Assembly: GCF_016863615.1 (NCBI RefSeq)
Contig: NZ_BOPF01000003.1
Coordinates: forward strand, 186,001 to 250,000
Origin: Virgisporangium aliadipatigenens
GTDB lineage: Bacteria > Actinomycetota > Actinomycetes > Mycobacteriales > Micromonosporaceae
DNA: 64,000 nt
Direction of reading: 5' to 3'
A program made the position numbers and the translations under genes. The first letter of the stretch is position 1, and each line of letters begins with the position of its first letter. Positions 35,689-43,621 of the stretch are shown one piece after another. The notes beneath the pieces are model-generated. The model saw only the letters and a list, made by a program, of their open reading frames with translations, had not been told where the DNA came from and ran no database searches.

Positions 35689-37967
35689 TGGGTCCCACGT
35701 TCCTCGGCGTGCGGCACCACAGTCCGGCGTGTGCCGCCCTCGTCGCCCGGGTGATCGACACCCTGCGACCGGCCCACGTGCTGGTCGAGGGGGGTGCCGA
35801 CCTCAACGGGCGGATCGACGAGCTGCTCCTCGGCCACGAACTGCCGGTCGCCGTGTTCAGCAGCTACCGCGACGGGCTGCGGGACGGCTCGCGCGAGCCG
35901 ATGCGGCACGCGTCGTGGGCGCCGTTCTGCGAGTACTCGCCGGAGTGGGTGGCGCTGCGGGCCGGGCGGGCCGTCGGGGCGGCGGTGCGCTTCATCGACC
36001 TGCCGGCGTGGGATCCGGCGTTCGCGTCGCGGCGCAACCGCTACGCCGACGCCGAGGTGCGCTACGCCGACGTGGTGGCGCGGCTGTGCGCCGAGTTCGC
36101 CGTCGACAACGTGGACACGCTGTGGGACCACCTCTTCGAGGCCGCGCCCGCGGAGGGGCTGCAGGAGCGGCTCGCGGCCTACTTCGACCTCGTGCGGGGG
36201 GAGTCGGACGCCACGGAGGAGGACGCCGCGCGGGAGGAGTACATGGCCCGCTGGGTCCGGGCGGCCGTCGCCGACGCGGGGGAGCGGCCGGTCGTCGTGG
36301 TCACGGGCGGCTTCCACCGAGCCGCCCTGATCCGCCTGTGCGACCCGGCGGCATCGGATCCCGCCCCGGCTGTCTGGCCCGAGATCCCCACCCTGCCGGA
36401 CGGCGCCGTCGGCGGCAGCTACGTCGTCCCGTTCTCGTTCCGGCGCCTCGACGCGTTCGACGGCTACCAGAGCGGCATGCCGTCCCCCGCCTACTACCAG
36501 CACCTGTGGGACCACGGCCCCGAGGGCGCCGCCCGCGAGCTGACCAGGGCCGTGGTCGAACGCCTGCGCGCGCTGCGCCAGCCCGTCTCGACGGCCGACC
36601 TCATCGCCGCCCGCACCGCGGCCGACGGGCTGGCGCTCGTGCGCGGTCACGCCGTCCCGTCCCGGGTGGACATCCTCGACGGCCTGGCCTCCGCCCTGGT
36701 CAACGAGGCGCTCGACGTTCCCCTGCCGTGGACCGCGCGGGGCACCCTCGCGCCCGGCACGCATCCGGCCGTGGTGGAGATGGTCGCCGCGCTCAGCGGG
36801 GAGCGGGTCGGCCGCCTGCACCCGGACACGCCCGCGCCGCCGCTGGTGCACGACGTGACCGCCCTCCTCGAACGCCTCGGCCTCGACCGCGCCGGCCCCG
36901 TCGACCTGGACCTGACCCGCCCGGACGGCCTCGAACGCAGCCGCGTGCTGCACCGCCTGCGGGTCCTCGCGGTCCCCGGCTTCGCGCGCGACTCGGGTCC
37001 GCGCACCGGCGTCGACCCCGTGCTGACCGAACGCTGGCGGCTGAGCGTCCACGATGGACGGACGGGTGCGCTGATCGAGGCCGGCGCGTACGGCGCGGTG
37101 CTGGAGGAGGCGGCCGCGGCCGCGCTCGCCGACCGGATCGGCGCGGCCGGGTCCGATGTGGACGTCATCGCGGCGGTGCTCTTCGACGCGGCGCTCGCCG
37201 GCTGCGCGGAACTCTCCGCGCGGCTGCTCGAGGACGTCGTGCGCCGGGTCGGTTCGGCGCCGGAGCCGGCCGCGCTCGGGCGGGTGCTCGCCGTCGTGCT
37301 GTCGCTGTGGCGGCACGACCGGCTGCTCGGCACCGCGCACAGCGACACCCTCGGCGCGGTGCTGGCCGCCGGGGTGACGCGGGCGCTGTGGCTGGTCGAG
37401 GGGGTGCGCGGCCCCGGCCTCCCGGCCGATCCCGGCCGGATCGGCGCGCTGGTGGCGGTCCGGGACATCCTCGTCCACTGTGGACTTGACGATGCTGTCC
37501 ACAGTGGATCGCTCGCCGTGGCCGATCGGGTCGCCGCCGACGCCGGTGCCCCGCCGGACCTGCGCGGGGCCGCGTTCGGGTTCGGCTGGTCGTTGCGTGG
37601 CGAGGCTTCCTCGGTCGAACGGGCGGTGCGCGGCGCCTTCGCCCCGGCCTCCGCGGGCGACTGGCTGGCCGGCGTGTTCGCGCTCGCCCGCGAGCGGGTG
37701 CTGGCGGCCGGCGGTGTGCTCGACGTGCTCGACGACCTGCTCGCCGGGCTGGGGGAGGAGGACTTCCTGATCGCCCTCCCCGCGCTGCGGCAGGCCTTCA
37801 CCTGGTTCCCGCCGCGGGAACGGGAGACCATCGCCGCGCACGTCGTCGCCCGGCACGGCGGCGCGCCGATGTCCCTGCGGCTGCCCGAGCCGGCCGACCT
37901 GGTGGCCGCCGGCAGGGCCCTGGACGCCCGCGTCGACGCGGTCCTGACGAGGGAGGGTCTCCTGTGA
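35688..37967 (+). CDS. DUF5682 protein (YehM-like)
   Basis: 759 residues, cytoplasmic. Its ATG shares one base with the ATPase stop (TGATG). The N-terminus GVRHHSPACA (7-16) followed by HVLVEGGADLN resembles DUF5682, and the H-H-x-P plus E-G layout recalls the ChaN/EreA-like metal or hydrolase fold (inference). TGGFHRAALI follows near residue 208. The rest is helical with Arg/Leu-rich repeats up to LPALRQAFTWFPPRERE. Found only in YehL-type clusters between the MoxR ATPase and the VWA protein, as here, so it is probably a core component. Two copies of the dispersed palindrome lie at 37474-37484 and 37498-37508. Confidence 0.8.
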   Translation: MGPTFLGVRHHSPACAALVARVIDTLRPAHVLVEGGADLNGRIDELLLGHELPVAVFSSYRDGLRDGSREPMRHASWAPFCEYSPEWVALRAGRAVGAAVRFIDLPAWDPAFASRRNRYADAEVRYADVVARLCAEFAVDNVDTLWDHLFEAAPAEGLQERLAAYFDLVRGESDATEEDAAREEYMARWVRAAVADAGERPVVVVTGGFHRAALIRLCDPAASDPAPAVWPEIPTLPDGAVGGSYVVPFSFRRLDAFDGYQSGMPSPAYYQHLWDHGPEGAARELTRAVVERLRALRQPVSTADLIAARTAADGLALVRGHAVPSRVDILDGLASALVNEALDVPLPWTARGTLAPGTHPAVVEMVAALSGERVGRLHPDTPAPPLVHDVTALLERLGLDRAGPVDLDLTRPDGLERSRVLHRLRVLAVPGFARDSGPRTGVDPVLTERWRLSVHDGRTGALIEAGAYGAVLEEAAAAALADRIGAAGSDVDVIAAVLFDAALAGCAELSARLLEDVVRRVGSAPEPAALGRVLAVVLSLWRHDRLLGTAHSDTLGAVLAAGVTRALWLVEGVRGPGLPADPGRIGALVAVRDILVHCGLDDAVHSGSLAVADRVAADAGAPPDLRGAAFGFGWSLRGEASSVERAVRGAFAPASAGDWLAGVFALARERVLAAGGVLDVLDDLLAGLGEEDFLIALPALRQAFTWFPPRERETIAAHVVARHGGAPMSLRLPEPADLVAAGRALDARVDAVLTREGLL

Positions 37968-39094
37968 CGGATCCGCGGGCGCCGGAGGTGCTCACCCGCT
38001 GGCGGCTCGTCCTCGGCGACGCGGCCGGCGCCTGCTGCGGACCGGACGGCCTGGGCGCCGAGGCGGGTGCCCGCGACGCGGCACTCGAGTGGCTCTACGG
38101 CCGCGACGAGGAGCGGCAGCGCCGCGACGAACGCACCGGCGGCGGCGGTGCCTCCGTCCTGTCCACGGTGGACTGGGTCAACGAGGTGTCCCGCCTCTTC
38201 CCCAGGGAGACCGTCGAACGCCTGCACCGCGACGCCGTCGAACGGTACCGGATCGACGACCTGGTGACCGATCCGCAGGTGCTCGAACGCATCGAGCCCA
38301 ACCCGGCGCTGCTGCGCGCCGTGCTGCAGACCATGCACCTGATGAACCCGGACGTGCTGGCGATGGCGCGGCGCATCGTGGAGAAGGTGGTGCGGCAACT
38401 GGTCGAGAAGCTGGCGACCGAGGTGCGCACGGCGTTCTCCGGGGCGCGGGCGCGCCGGCCGAGCCGGTTCAAGCAGGCGCGCAACTTCGACCTCAAGCGC
38501 ACCGTCAAGGACAATCTCGGCCACTACCGCCCCAGCGAACGCCGCCTCTACATCGAGACGCCGCACTTCTTCTCGCGCACCCGCCGCCACCTGGACCGCT
38601 GGCAGGTGATCCTGCTGGTCGACCAGTCCGGTTCGATGCTCCCCTCGGTGATCCACTCGGCGGTGACGGCGGCCTGCCTGTGGGGGCTGCCCGGCGTGCG
38701 CACCCATCTGGTGGCGTTCGACACCGCGGTCGTGGACCTGAGCGAGGAGGTCGACGACCCGGTGGAGGTGCTGATGAAGGTGCAGCTCGGCGGCGGTACC
38801 GACATCGCGCGGGCGGTCAGCTACGGGGCCGGCCTGATCGACGCCCCGCGCCGGGCGATCGTCGCCGTGATCAGCGACTTCTACGAGGGCGGTTCGGTGG
38901 GGCCGCTGGTCTCCGCCGTCGCCGGTCTCGTCGAGCAGGGCTCGAAGGTGCTGTGCCTGGCGGCGTTGGACGAGTCCGCGGCACCCGACTTCGATCGGGA
39001 CACCGCGCAGCGGCTGGCCGACGTGGGGGCGTTCGTCGGTGCGATGACGCCGGGCGAACTGGCCGGGTTCGTGGCGGAGGCGGTCGCCGGGTGA
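37964..39094 (+). CDS. VWA/MIDAS protein (YehP-like)
   Basis: 376 residues starting with GTG in a GTGA overlap. A helical N-terminal half (1-210) is followed by a von Willebrand A domain with an intact metal-ion-dependent adhesion site: D220-x-S-G-S (LLVDQSGSM), Thr279 in GGGTD, and an Asp near residue 305 in AVISDFYEGG. MIDAS proteins pair with MoxR ATPases as adaptors that hold the metal or substrate (as RavA with ViaA, or CoxE with CoxD). The location directly behind DUF5682 is the usual order of the YehL cluster. TCCACGGTGGA (38162-38172) encodes LSTVDW. Confidence 0.9.
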   Translation: MTDPRAPEVLTRWRLVLGDAAGACCGPDGLGAEAGARDAALEWLYGRDEERQRRDERTGGGGASVLSTVDWVNEVSRLFPRETVERLHRDAVERYRIDDLVTDPQVLERIEPNPALLRAVLQTMHLMNPDVLAMARRIVEKVVRQLVEKLATEVRTAFSGARARRPSRFKQARNFDLKRTVKDNLGHYRPSERRLYIETPHFFSRTRRHLDRWQVILLVDQSGSMLPSVIHSAVTAACLWGLPGVRTHLVAFDTAVVDLSEEVDDPVEVLMKVQLGGGTDIARAVSYGAGLIDAPRRAIVAVISDFYEGGSVGPLVSAVAGLVEQGSKVLCLAALDESAAPDFDRDTAQRLADVGAFVGAMTPGELAGFVAEAVAG

Positions 39095-41046
39095 GGCCGG
39101 ATCTTCTCGCGCTCACGCCGGAGACGCTTGCCGCGCTGACCAACCGGGGCCTGGTCAAGCGCGCCACGAAGGAGGTCGCGGCGGCCCCGCCGGAGCTGTC
39201 CGAGGAATCGGCCGGGGAATCGCTCGGGACCGTTGTCGCCGCTTTTCCGGACGGGCCGGTGGCGACGCTGCCGGCCGGCGGGCTGGAGGCGGGCGGCTGC
39301 ACCTGCGGCGCCGGCGGCGTGTGCCGCCACATCATCGGCCTGGTGCTGGCGTATCAGGCCGCGTCGGAGATTCCCGCCCCGCCGGCCGAGGAGTTCGTCG
39401 ACTGGTCGCCCGGCGGGTTCACCGACGAGGCGTTGCGCGAACGCGTCGGCCCGCGCCTGTTCACCCGGGCCCGGCGCACCTTCGCCGCGGGCTATCCCGC
39501 GCGGGTGCGCCGCCCGACCGCGGCCGATCCCGTGCCCACGGTCGAGCTGGGCTCGGCGACGGTCCGCTTCCTCGTGCCGCACGACCTCGGGTTCGTGCAC
39601 ACCGACGCCGTCGCGGGCGTGCGCGACGACGTGGTCGCGTTGGCGGTGTGGGCGTTCCGGGCCGCGGACGGGTGTGCTCCCGGGCAGCGGGATCTGCGGC
39701 TGGACGTCGGTGGTCCCGCTGTCGCCGCCGGGGGTGGGGACCCGCTCGATTCCCTGGAACGGGCCGTGGAGCTGGCCACCGACGTTCTGCGCCACGGTGC
39801 CGTGCACACCGGTCCGGGCATCGCCGCACAGGTGGCCGACGTGCGCCGGCGGCTGGAGGCGGACGGGCTGCGCTGGCCCCAGTTCACCGTGCTGGACCTG
39901 GAGACGCAGCTGGCGGCCTACCGCGAGCGCAACGCCCGATACCGCCCGGAGCTGTTGGCCGGGTACATCGCGGAGCTGCACGCCCGGCGGCGCGCCACGC
40001 GCGGCCCCGGCGCCGCGTCGCGCACCCGCGTGCTCGGCACCGACGAGGCGGCCGAGACGCCGCTGCGGCGGGTGCGCCTGGACAGCCTCGGCTGCCGGGT
40101 CACGGCCACCGGCGACGAACGCCGCGCCGAGGTGTTCCTCGCCCACGCCGACACGGCCACGGTGCTGGTGCTGCGCCGGGAGTGGACGGCCGAAGAGGAC
40201 GGGCCGGCGCTGGCCGCCCGGCGGGTCGGCGGCACGACGCTGCGTTCGCTGGCGGAGGGCAGCGTGGTGACCGAGTCGGCGGTGCGCAGCGCCAGCCGTG
40301 CGGTCCGGCTCGGCACGTCCCGGGTGGCCCGCACGTCGGTGACCGTGTCGGGCGGCTGGGCGCACCTCCCACCGGCCCTGCTGGCGAACGACTTCGCGGC
40401 CCTCGCGGCGGAACTCGACGGGTTGCCGCCGCGCGTGGTCCGCCCCCGCATCGCCGCCGAACTCGTCCGCGTGCTCGCCGTCGCCGAGGTGCGCCACGTC
40501 GCCTATCGGCCCGGCGAACAGCGCCTCGACGCCGTGATCGCCGACGCCCACGGCGCCACGGCCACGGTGCGCGCCACGTACAGCCGCGTCGCGCCCGGTG
40601 CGCTGGACGCCCTGGCGGCCGCCCTTGACGGCGCGGCCGGCCCGCTCACCCACGTCAGCGGCACCGTGCGCCGGTCGGCCGGCGGCCTCCTCCTCGACCC
40701 CCTCGGGGTGGCCGTGGGCGGCGGGATCGTCGCGCCGGACCTGGCCGTTCGCGCGGCCCGCGAGCTCGTCACCGAACGGGACGCCGCCGGCCCGGACCGG
40801 CTCACGGCGGCGCTGCTGAGTGCCGGGTCGCTGCTGGCCGACGTGGCCCACCACGGCCTCACCCACCTGCCGCCGAGCGTCGCCGAGCGGGCCGGCCGCG
40901 CCGCCGAGGACCTGGCCGCCGTGGGGCTGCGCCGGGTCGCGGCGGCACTGACGGCGTTCCGCCAACGGCTCGGCGACGACGAGCCGCCGGTGCGCGAGTG
41001 GGTCGACGCCCACCTGCGCGTGGAGACCGCGCTCGACCTGTGCTGA
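39091..41046 (+). CDS. SWIM zinc-finger protein (YehQ-like)
   Basis: 651 residues from GTG 39091 overlapping the VWA stop. The zinc finger is Cys70-x-Cys72-x5-Cys78-x-His80 (CTCGAGGVCRH), a SWIM signature normally involved in binding DNA or proteins. The rest is long, Ala/Arg/Val-rich and without recognised catalytic motifs, with a conserved-looking segment QFTVLDLETQLAAYRERNARY. It closes the six-gene operon and is the last member of the E. coli yehL-M-P-Q order. It ends only six bases before the convergent Clp-N gene stop. Confidence 0.85.
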   Translation: MRPDLLALTPETLAALTNRGLVKRATKEVAAAPPELSEESAGESLGTVVAAFPDGPVATLPAGGLEAGGCTCGAGGVCRHIIGLVLAYQAASEIPAPPAEEFVDWSPGGFTDEALRERVGPRLFTRARRTFAAGYPARVRRPTAADPVPTVELGSATVRFLVPHDLGFVHTDAVAGVRDDVVALAVWAFRAADGCAPGQRDLRLDVGGPAVAAGGGDPLDSLERAVELATDVLRHGAVHTGPGIAAQVADVRRRLEADGLRWPQFTVLDLETQLAAYRERNARYRPELLAGYIAELHARRRATRGPGAASRTRVLGTDEAAETPLRRVRLDSLGCRVTATGDERRAEVFLAHADTATVLVLRREWTAEEDGPALAARRVGGTTLRSLAEGSVVTESAVRSASRAVRLGTSRVARTSVTVSGGWAHLPPALLANDFAALAAELDGLPPRVVRPRIAAELVRVLAVAEVRHVAYRPGEQRLDAVIADAHGATATVRATYSRVAPGALDALAAALDGAAGPLTHVSGTVRRSAGGLLLDPLGVAVGGGIVAPDLAVRAARELVTERDAAGPDRLTAALLSAGSLLADVAHHGLTHLPPSVAERAGRAAEDLAAVGLRRVAAALTAFRQRLGDDEPPVREWVDAHLRVETALDLC

Positions 41047-41052
41047 ACGCCC

Positions 41053-41742
41053 TCAGGCCAGCGCGGCCACGATCGCGCGCTCGGACATCTCCTTGGTGAC
41101 GCCGAGCCCGGCGAGCACACCCGTGCCGTCCTCGTGCTCCAGCAGGGCGAGCAGGATGTGTTCGGTCCCGACGTGCGTGTGCCGCAGCCGCAGCGCCTCC
41201 CGGAACGTCAGCTCGATGACCTTCTTCGCCTCGCCGTCGAACGGGATGTGCCCGGGGATCGTCTCGACCCGTTCGGGCAGGGTGGCCGAGGCGACCCGGC
41301 GAACGTCGTCGAGGCGCACGCCCTGCGCCACGATCGCGCGGGCGGCCGGCGCGTCGGGCTGCGTGGTCAGGCCGAGCACCAGGTGCGGGACCTTGATTTG
41401 GTCGTTGCCGGCGGTGCGGGCCTCCTCCTGCGAGGCGACGATCACGTGGCGGGCCTCGTCGGTGTAGCGGCGGAAGCCCTCGTTGGGATCGATCTCGTCG
41501 GAACCCTTCGGCACGAACCGCTTCTGCGCGGCCTGCTTGGTGACCCCCATGCTGCGGCCGATGTCGGTCCACGAGGCGCCGGCGCGCCGGGCCTGGTCGA
41601 CGAAGTGGCCGATGAGATGGTCGGCGACCTCGCCGAGGTGTTCGGCGACGACGACGGCTCCGGAGAGCTGGCTGAGCGCGTCGGGGTGATTGAACTTGAT
41701 CGTCGAGATGAGTTCGTCCAGCCGGACGGTGCCTTCTGTCAT
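41053..41742 (-). CDS. Clp N-terminal-domain protein with helix-turn-helix
   Basis: 229 residues. Residues about 56-77 (SWTDIGRSMGVTKQAAQKRFV) are a helix-turn-helix, and 95-229 contain two Clp-N repeats (HVIVASQEEARTAGNDQIKVPHLVLGL, AKKVIELTFREALRLRHTHVGTEHILLALL), the region that in ClpC/ClpA binds adaptors. There is no ATPase part. This suggests a DNA-binding regulator that reads the proteolysis state. The start may be ATG 41742 or ATG 41754; the latter lies in the middle of a perfect operator palindrome. It is probably autoregulated. It is convergent with the yeh-like operon. Confidence 0.85.
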   Translation of the reverse strand: MTEGTVRLDELISTIKFNHPDALSQLSGAVVVAEHLGEVADHLIGHFVDQARRAGASWTDIGRSMGVTKQAAQKRFVPKGSDEIDPNEGFRRYTDEARHVIVASQEEARTAGNDQIKVPHLVLGLTTQPDAPAARAIVAQGVRLDDVRRVASATLPERVETIPGHIPFDGEAKKVIELTFREALRLRHTHVGTEHILLALLEHEDGTGVLAGLGVTKEMSERAIVAALA

Positions 41743-41745
41743 GGC

Positions 41746-41790
41746 GTCAACCATAGGTTGACGGTCGCGTGTCGTCAACTTCGGGTTGAC
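41746..41790. promoter_or_regulatory. Paired GTCAAC palindromes at the Clp-N/HTH gene start
   Basis: Two 17-base inverted repeats: GTCAACCATAGGTTGAC (41746-41762) and GTCAACTTCGGGTTGAC (41774-41790), centres 28 bases apart. The first contains the upstream start codon in its centre. They are presumably operators for the helix-turn-helix protein they precede, placed so that binding would block transcription start or translation. Confidence 0.75.
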
Positions 41791-41792
41791 GC

Positions 41793-42611
41793 CTACGGGT
41801 CGGGTGAGAGGCCGGCGTCGGCGAGGACCCGTCGCACGAGCGCCGAACCGAGGAACGCGCAGAACGCGTCCGCGCCCACGGTGTTGGCGCCGGTGGTCAC
41901 CTTGACGGCGGTGTACTCGTCGGAGACCCGCGCCGCCTCGGGGAACTCGACGGCGCGCAGTTCCGCGCCGGCGGCCACCACGTCGCTCCGGCGAACGACC
42001 GCCGCGTCGGCCGCACCGTCGCGCACCCGGTTGAGCGCGGCCGCCGCGTCCGGTTCGACCGCCACGGGCACCGGGTCGACGGCCGCGGCGGCCAGTGCCG
42101 CGCGACCCGCCCGGCCGCACGGCGTCGTCTCGGCGCACAGCGCCACCCGGCTGCGGGACAGGTCGGCGACGCCGGCGATGCCGGTGGCGGCGCGGGGCAC
42201 CGCGATGACGATCGGGTCGCGCGCGACGACGGCCGGCGCGCCGCGCAGGTACCTGCCGGTGAGCCGCGCGGCGACGGCCGGGTCGGCGGAGACGAACACG
42301 TCGACGGGCGCGCCGGCGAGGATGTGCTCCAGGTGCCGCGCACCGGCGCCGTAGTCGACGGCGACCCGCACCCCCGGGAACGCGTCCTCGAAGATGGGCG
42401 CCAGCCGGGTGAGCGTGGCGCGCAGTTCGTCGGCGGCGTGCACGACGACGGTCCCGTTCGGGTCGCCCGGCCGTGCGGGCGCGGCGGGGTGATGGTGGTG
42501 GTCGTGGCCGGCGGTCGCGGGCGCCACTGCCGGGAGCGGTCCGGCCGACGCCGACAGGCCGAGCAGGGTGATCACGCCGAGAAGGGCGGCGATCAGGGGA
42601 TTGGTGCGCAT
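41793..42611 (-). CDS. ModA-like molybdate-binding protein with His-rich N-terminus
   Basis: 272 residues, exported (signal peptide 1-about 35), periplasmic-binding fold. GGAGG lies seven bases before the ATG. It shares the ModA pattern (VVVHAADELRATLTRLAPIFEDAFPGVRVAVDYGAG, APVDVFVSADP, VARDPIVIAVPR, and so on). The mature N-terminus has HDHHHHP, a histidine cluster unusual for ModA and suggestive of binding another metal. Cys residues (ALCAETTPCG) are also unusual. No modB or modC is nearby, so it is an orphan binding protein; whether the ligand is molybdate or another anion is not shown. Confidence 0.8.
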   Translation of the reverse strand: MRTNPLIAALLGVITLLGLSASAGPLPAVAPATAGHDHHHHPAAPARPGDPNGTVVVHAADELRATLTRLAPIFEDAFPGVRVAVDYGAGARHLEHILAGAPVDVFVSADPAVAARLTGRYLRGAPAVVARDPIVIAVPRAATGIAGVADLSRSRVALCAETTPCGRAGRAALAAAAVDPVPVAVEPDAAAALNRVRDGAADAAVVRRSDVVAAGAELRAVEFPEAARVSDEYTAVKVTTGANTVGADAFCAFLGSALVRRVLADAGLSPDP

Positions 42612-42676
42612 CGGGGCGCCTCCACTCGGTGCCGCCCGGTACGGGGAGAGGCCGGTACCGGACGGCGTGAACGGGT

Positions 42677-43381
42677 TCAGCAGGGACCGTTGTCCTGCCA
42701 GACACCCCACTCGCCGGTGGTCCCGGGCGTCTCACCCTGGGTCCACCACCGTGCGGTGTACTTGCGGCCGTTGTGCTGGACGACGGCGCCGCTGGTGTAG
42801 ACCGTCGCGGCGTTCCACAGCGGGCCGCAGCCGGTGGGCGGCGGTGGGTCGGTGGGGTTGCCGGTGCCGTTGACGTTCACGTCGGAGCAGGCGTAGAAGG
42901 CCATCGCCGTGTCGTAGATGTTCCACACCGCGAGGATCTTGTGGCGTCCGCCGGGCAGGCCGGTGAGCTGGTGCGTCACCGATGCTCCCGGCTGGGCGTT
43001 GCCGTTCGTGAACGTCTGGTGCAGACGGCCGTCCACGTAGTACTCCCAGTTGAGCGTGCGGTGCATGGCGGTGTTCTTCCACGTGAACGCCGTCGCGCTG
43101 CCGATCGACGTCACGCGCCAGCCCTTGCCGTCGTCGTCCAGCACGGTGAAACTGCTGCCGCCGCTGCACTTCTGCGAGCCCTTCTTGGCCTCGACGCTCT
43201 GCGGTTCGTACTGGATCTGGCCGCAGTTCGCGACGGCGCCGGTGGCGCACTGGTCCTGGCGGCTCGGGGGACTGGTCACCCAGCCGTGCGCGCTGGCTGG
43301 GGATGCCGGCACGAGCACGGTGAGCAGGGGTGCGGTGAGGATGGCGACCGCTATGGACGCCAACCTTTTTCGGAGTGTCAT
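42677..43381 (-). CDS. AA10 lytic polysaccharide monooxygenase with C-terminal CBM5/12
   Basis: 234-residue secreted copper enzyme. ATG 43381 has AAGGAG four bases upstream. After the signal peptide (1-31, SPASA) the mature protein begins with His32 (HGWVTSPPSR), the first half of the copper histidine brace; the second is His107 in WKNTAMHRTLNW. Cysteine pairs fit the AA10 fold. After a short Pro/Thr linker, residues about 190-234 form a CBM5/12 chitin-binding module (WNAATVYTSGAVVQHNGRKYTARWWTQGETPG). It oxidatively cleaves crystalline chitin. The gene is divergent from the secreted metallohydrolase; its leader has the TAGACATTGAT element. Confidence 0.93.
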   Translation of the reverse strand: MTLRKRLASIAVAILTAPLLTVLVPASPASAHGWVTSPPSRQDQCATGAVANCGQIQYEPQSVEAKKGSQKCSGGSSFTVLDDDGKGWRVTSIGSATAFTWKNTAMHRTLNWEYYVDGRLHQTFTNGNAQPGASVTHQLTGLPGGRHKILAVWNIYDTAMAFYACSDVNVNGTGNPTDPPPPTGCGPLWNAATVYTSGAVVQHNGRKYTARWWTQGETPGTTGEWGVWQDNGPC

Positions 43382-43621
43382 GTCGCTCCTTCGGGAAGCG
43401 AAGGCCAACCGTCGAGGACCGGGCTGTCAATCGACGTGGACCTTTTTATAAGGAAACGGCTAGACATTGATGTTTGTCAACGACCTGGTATGGACCACTT
43501 CCGGGAACCTGCCGGAGCCGGGCACCAGCGGTTGACATGCGCCGATGCCTGGCTGACTCTGTGGAGACTCCACCGGCCGCCGGATCAGGCGATCCGGCAC
43601 GCATGAGGGGGCACCCCCGCC
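43382..43621. promoter_or_regulatory. LPMO/metallohydrolase divergent region
   Basis: 240 bases with promoters for two divergent genes. On the plus strand TAGACATTGAT (43461-43471) is continued by GTTTGTCAA, giving GACA-N8-TGTC. On the LPMO sense strand this contains TTGACA, but no -10 hexamer is well spaced from it. The run CCTTTTTATAAGG nearby (43440-43453) is the most AT-rich stretch. The same 11-mer precedes snapalysin. No coding sequence is seen. Confidence 0.45.

Noticed and set aside
27817-42611. Carbon monoxide dehydrogenase or molybdoenzyme maturation cluster (MoxR plus VWA plus ModA)
   Set aside because: No molybdoenzyme subunits, cofactor genes or modBC are present, and the MoxR/VWA/SWIM/DUF5682 order is that of the yehL set.
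43382-43621. DasR (dre) site before the chitin LPMO
   Set aside because: No TGGTCTAGACCA-like sequence is present; only the half GTCTAG appears inside another element.
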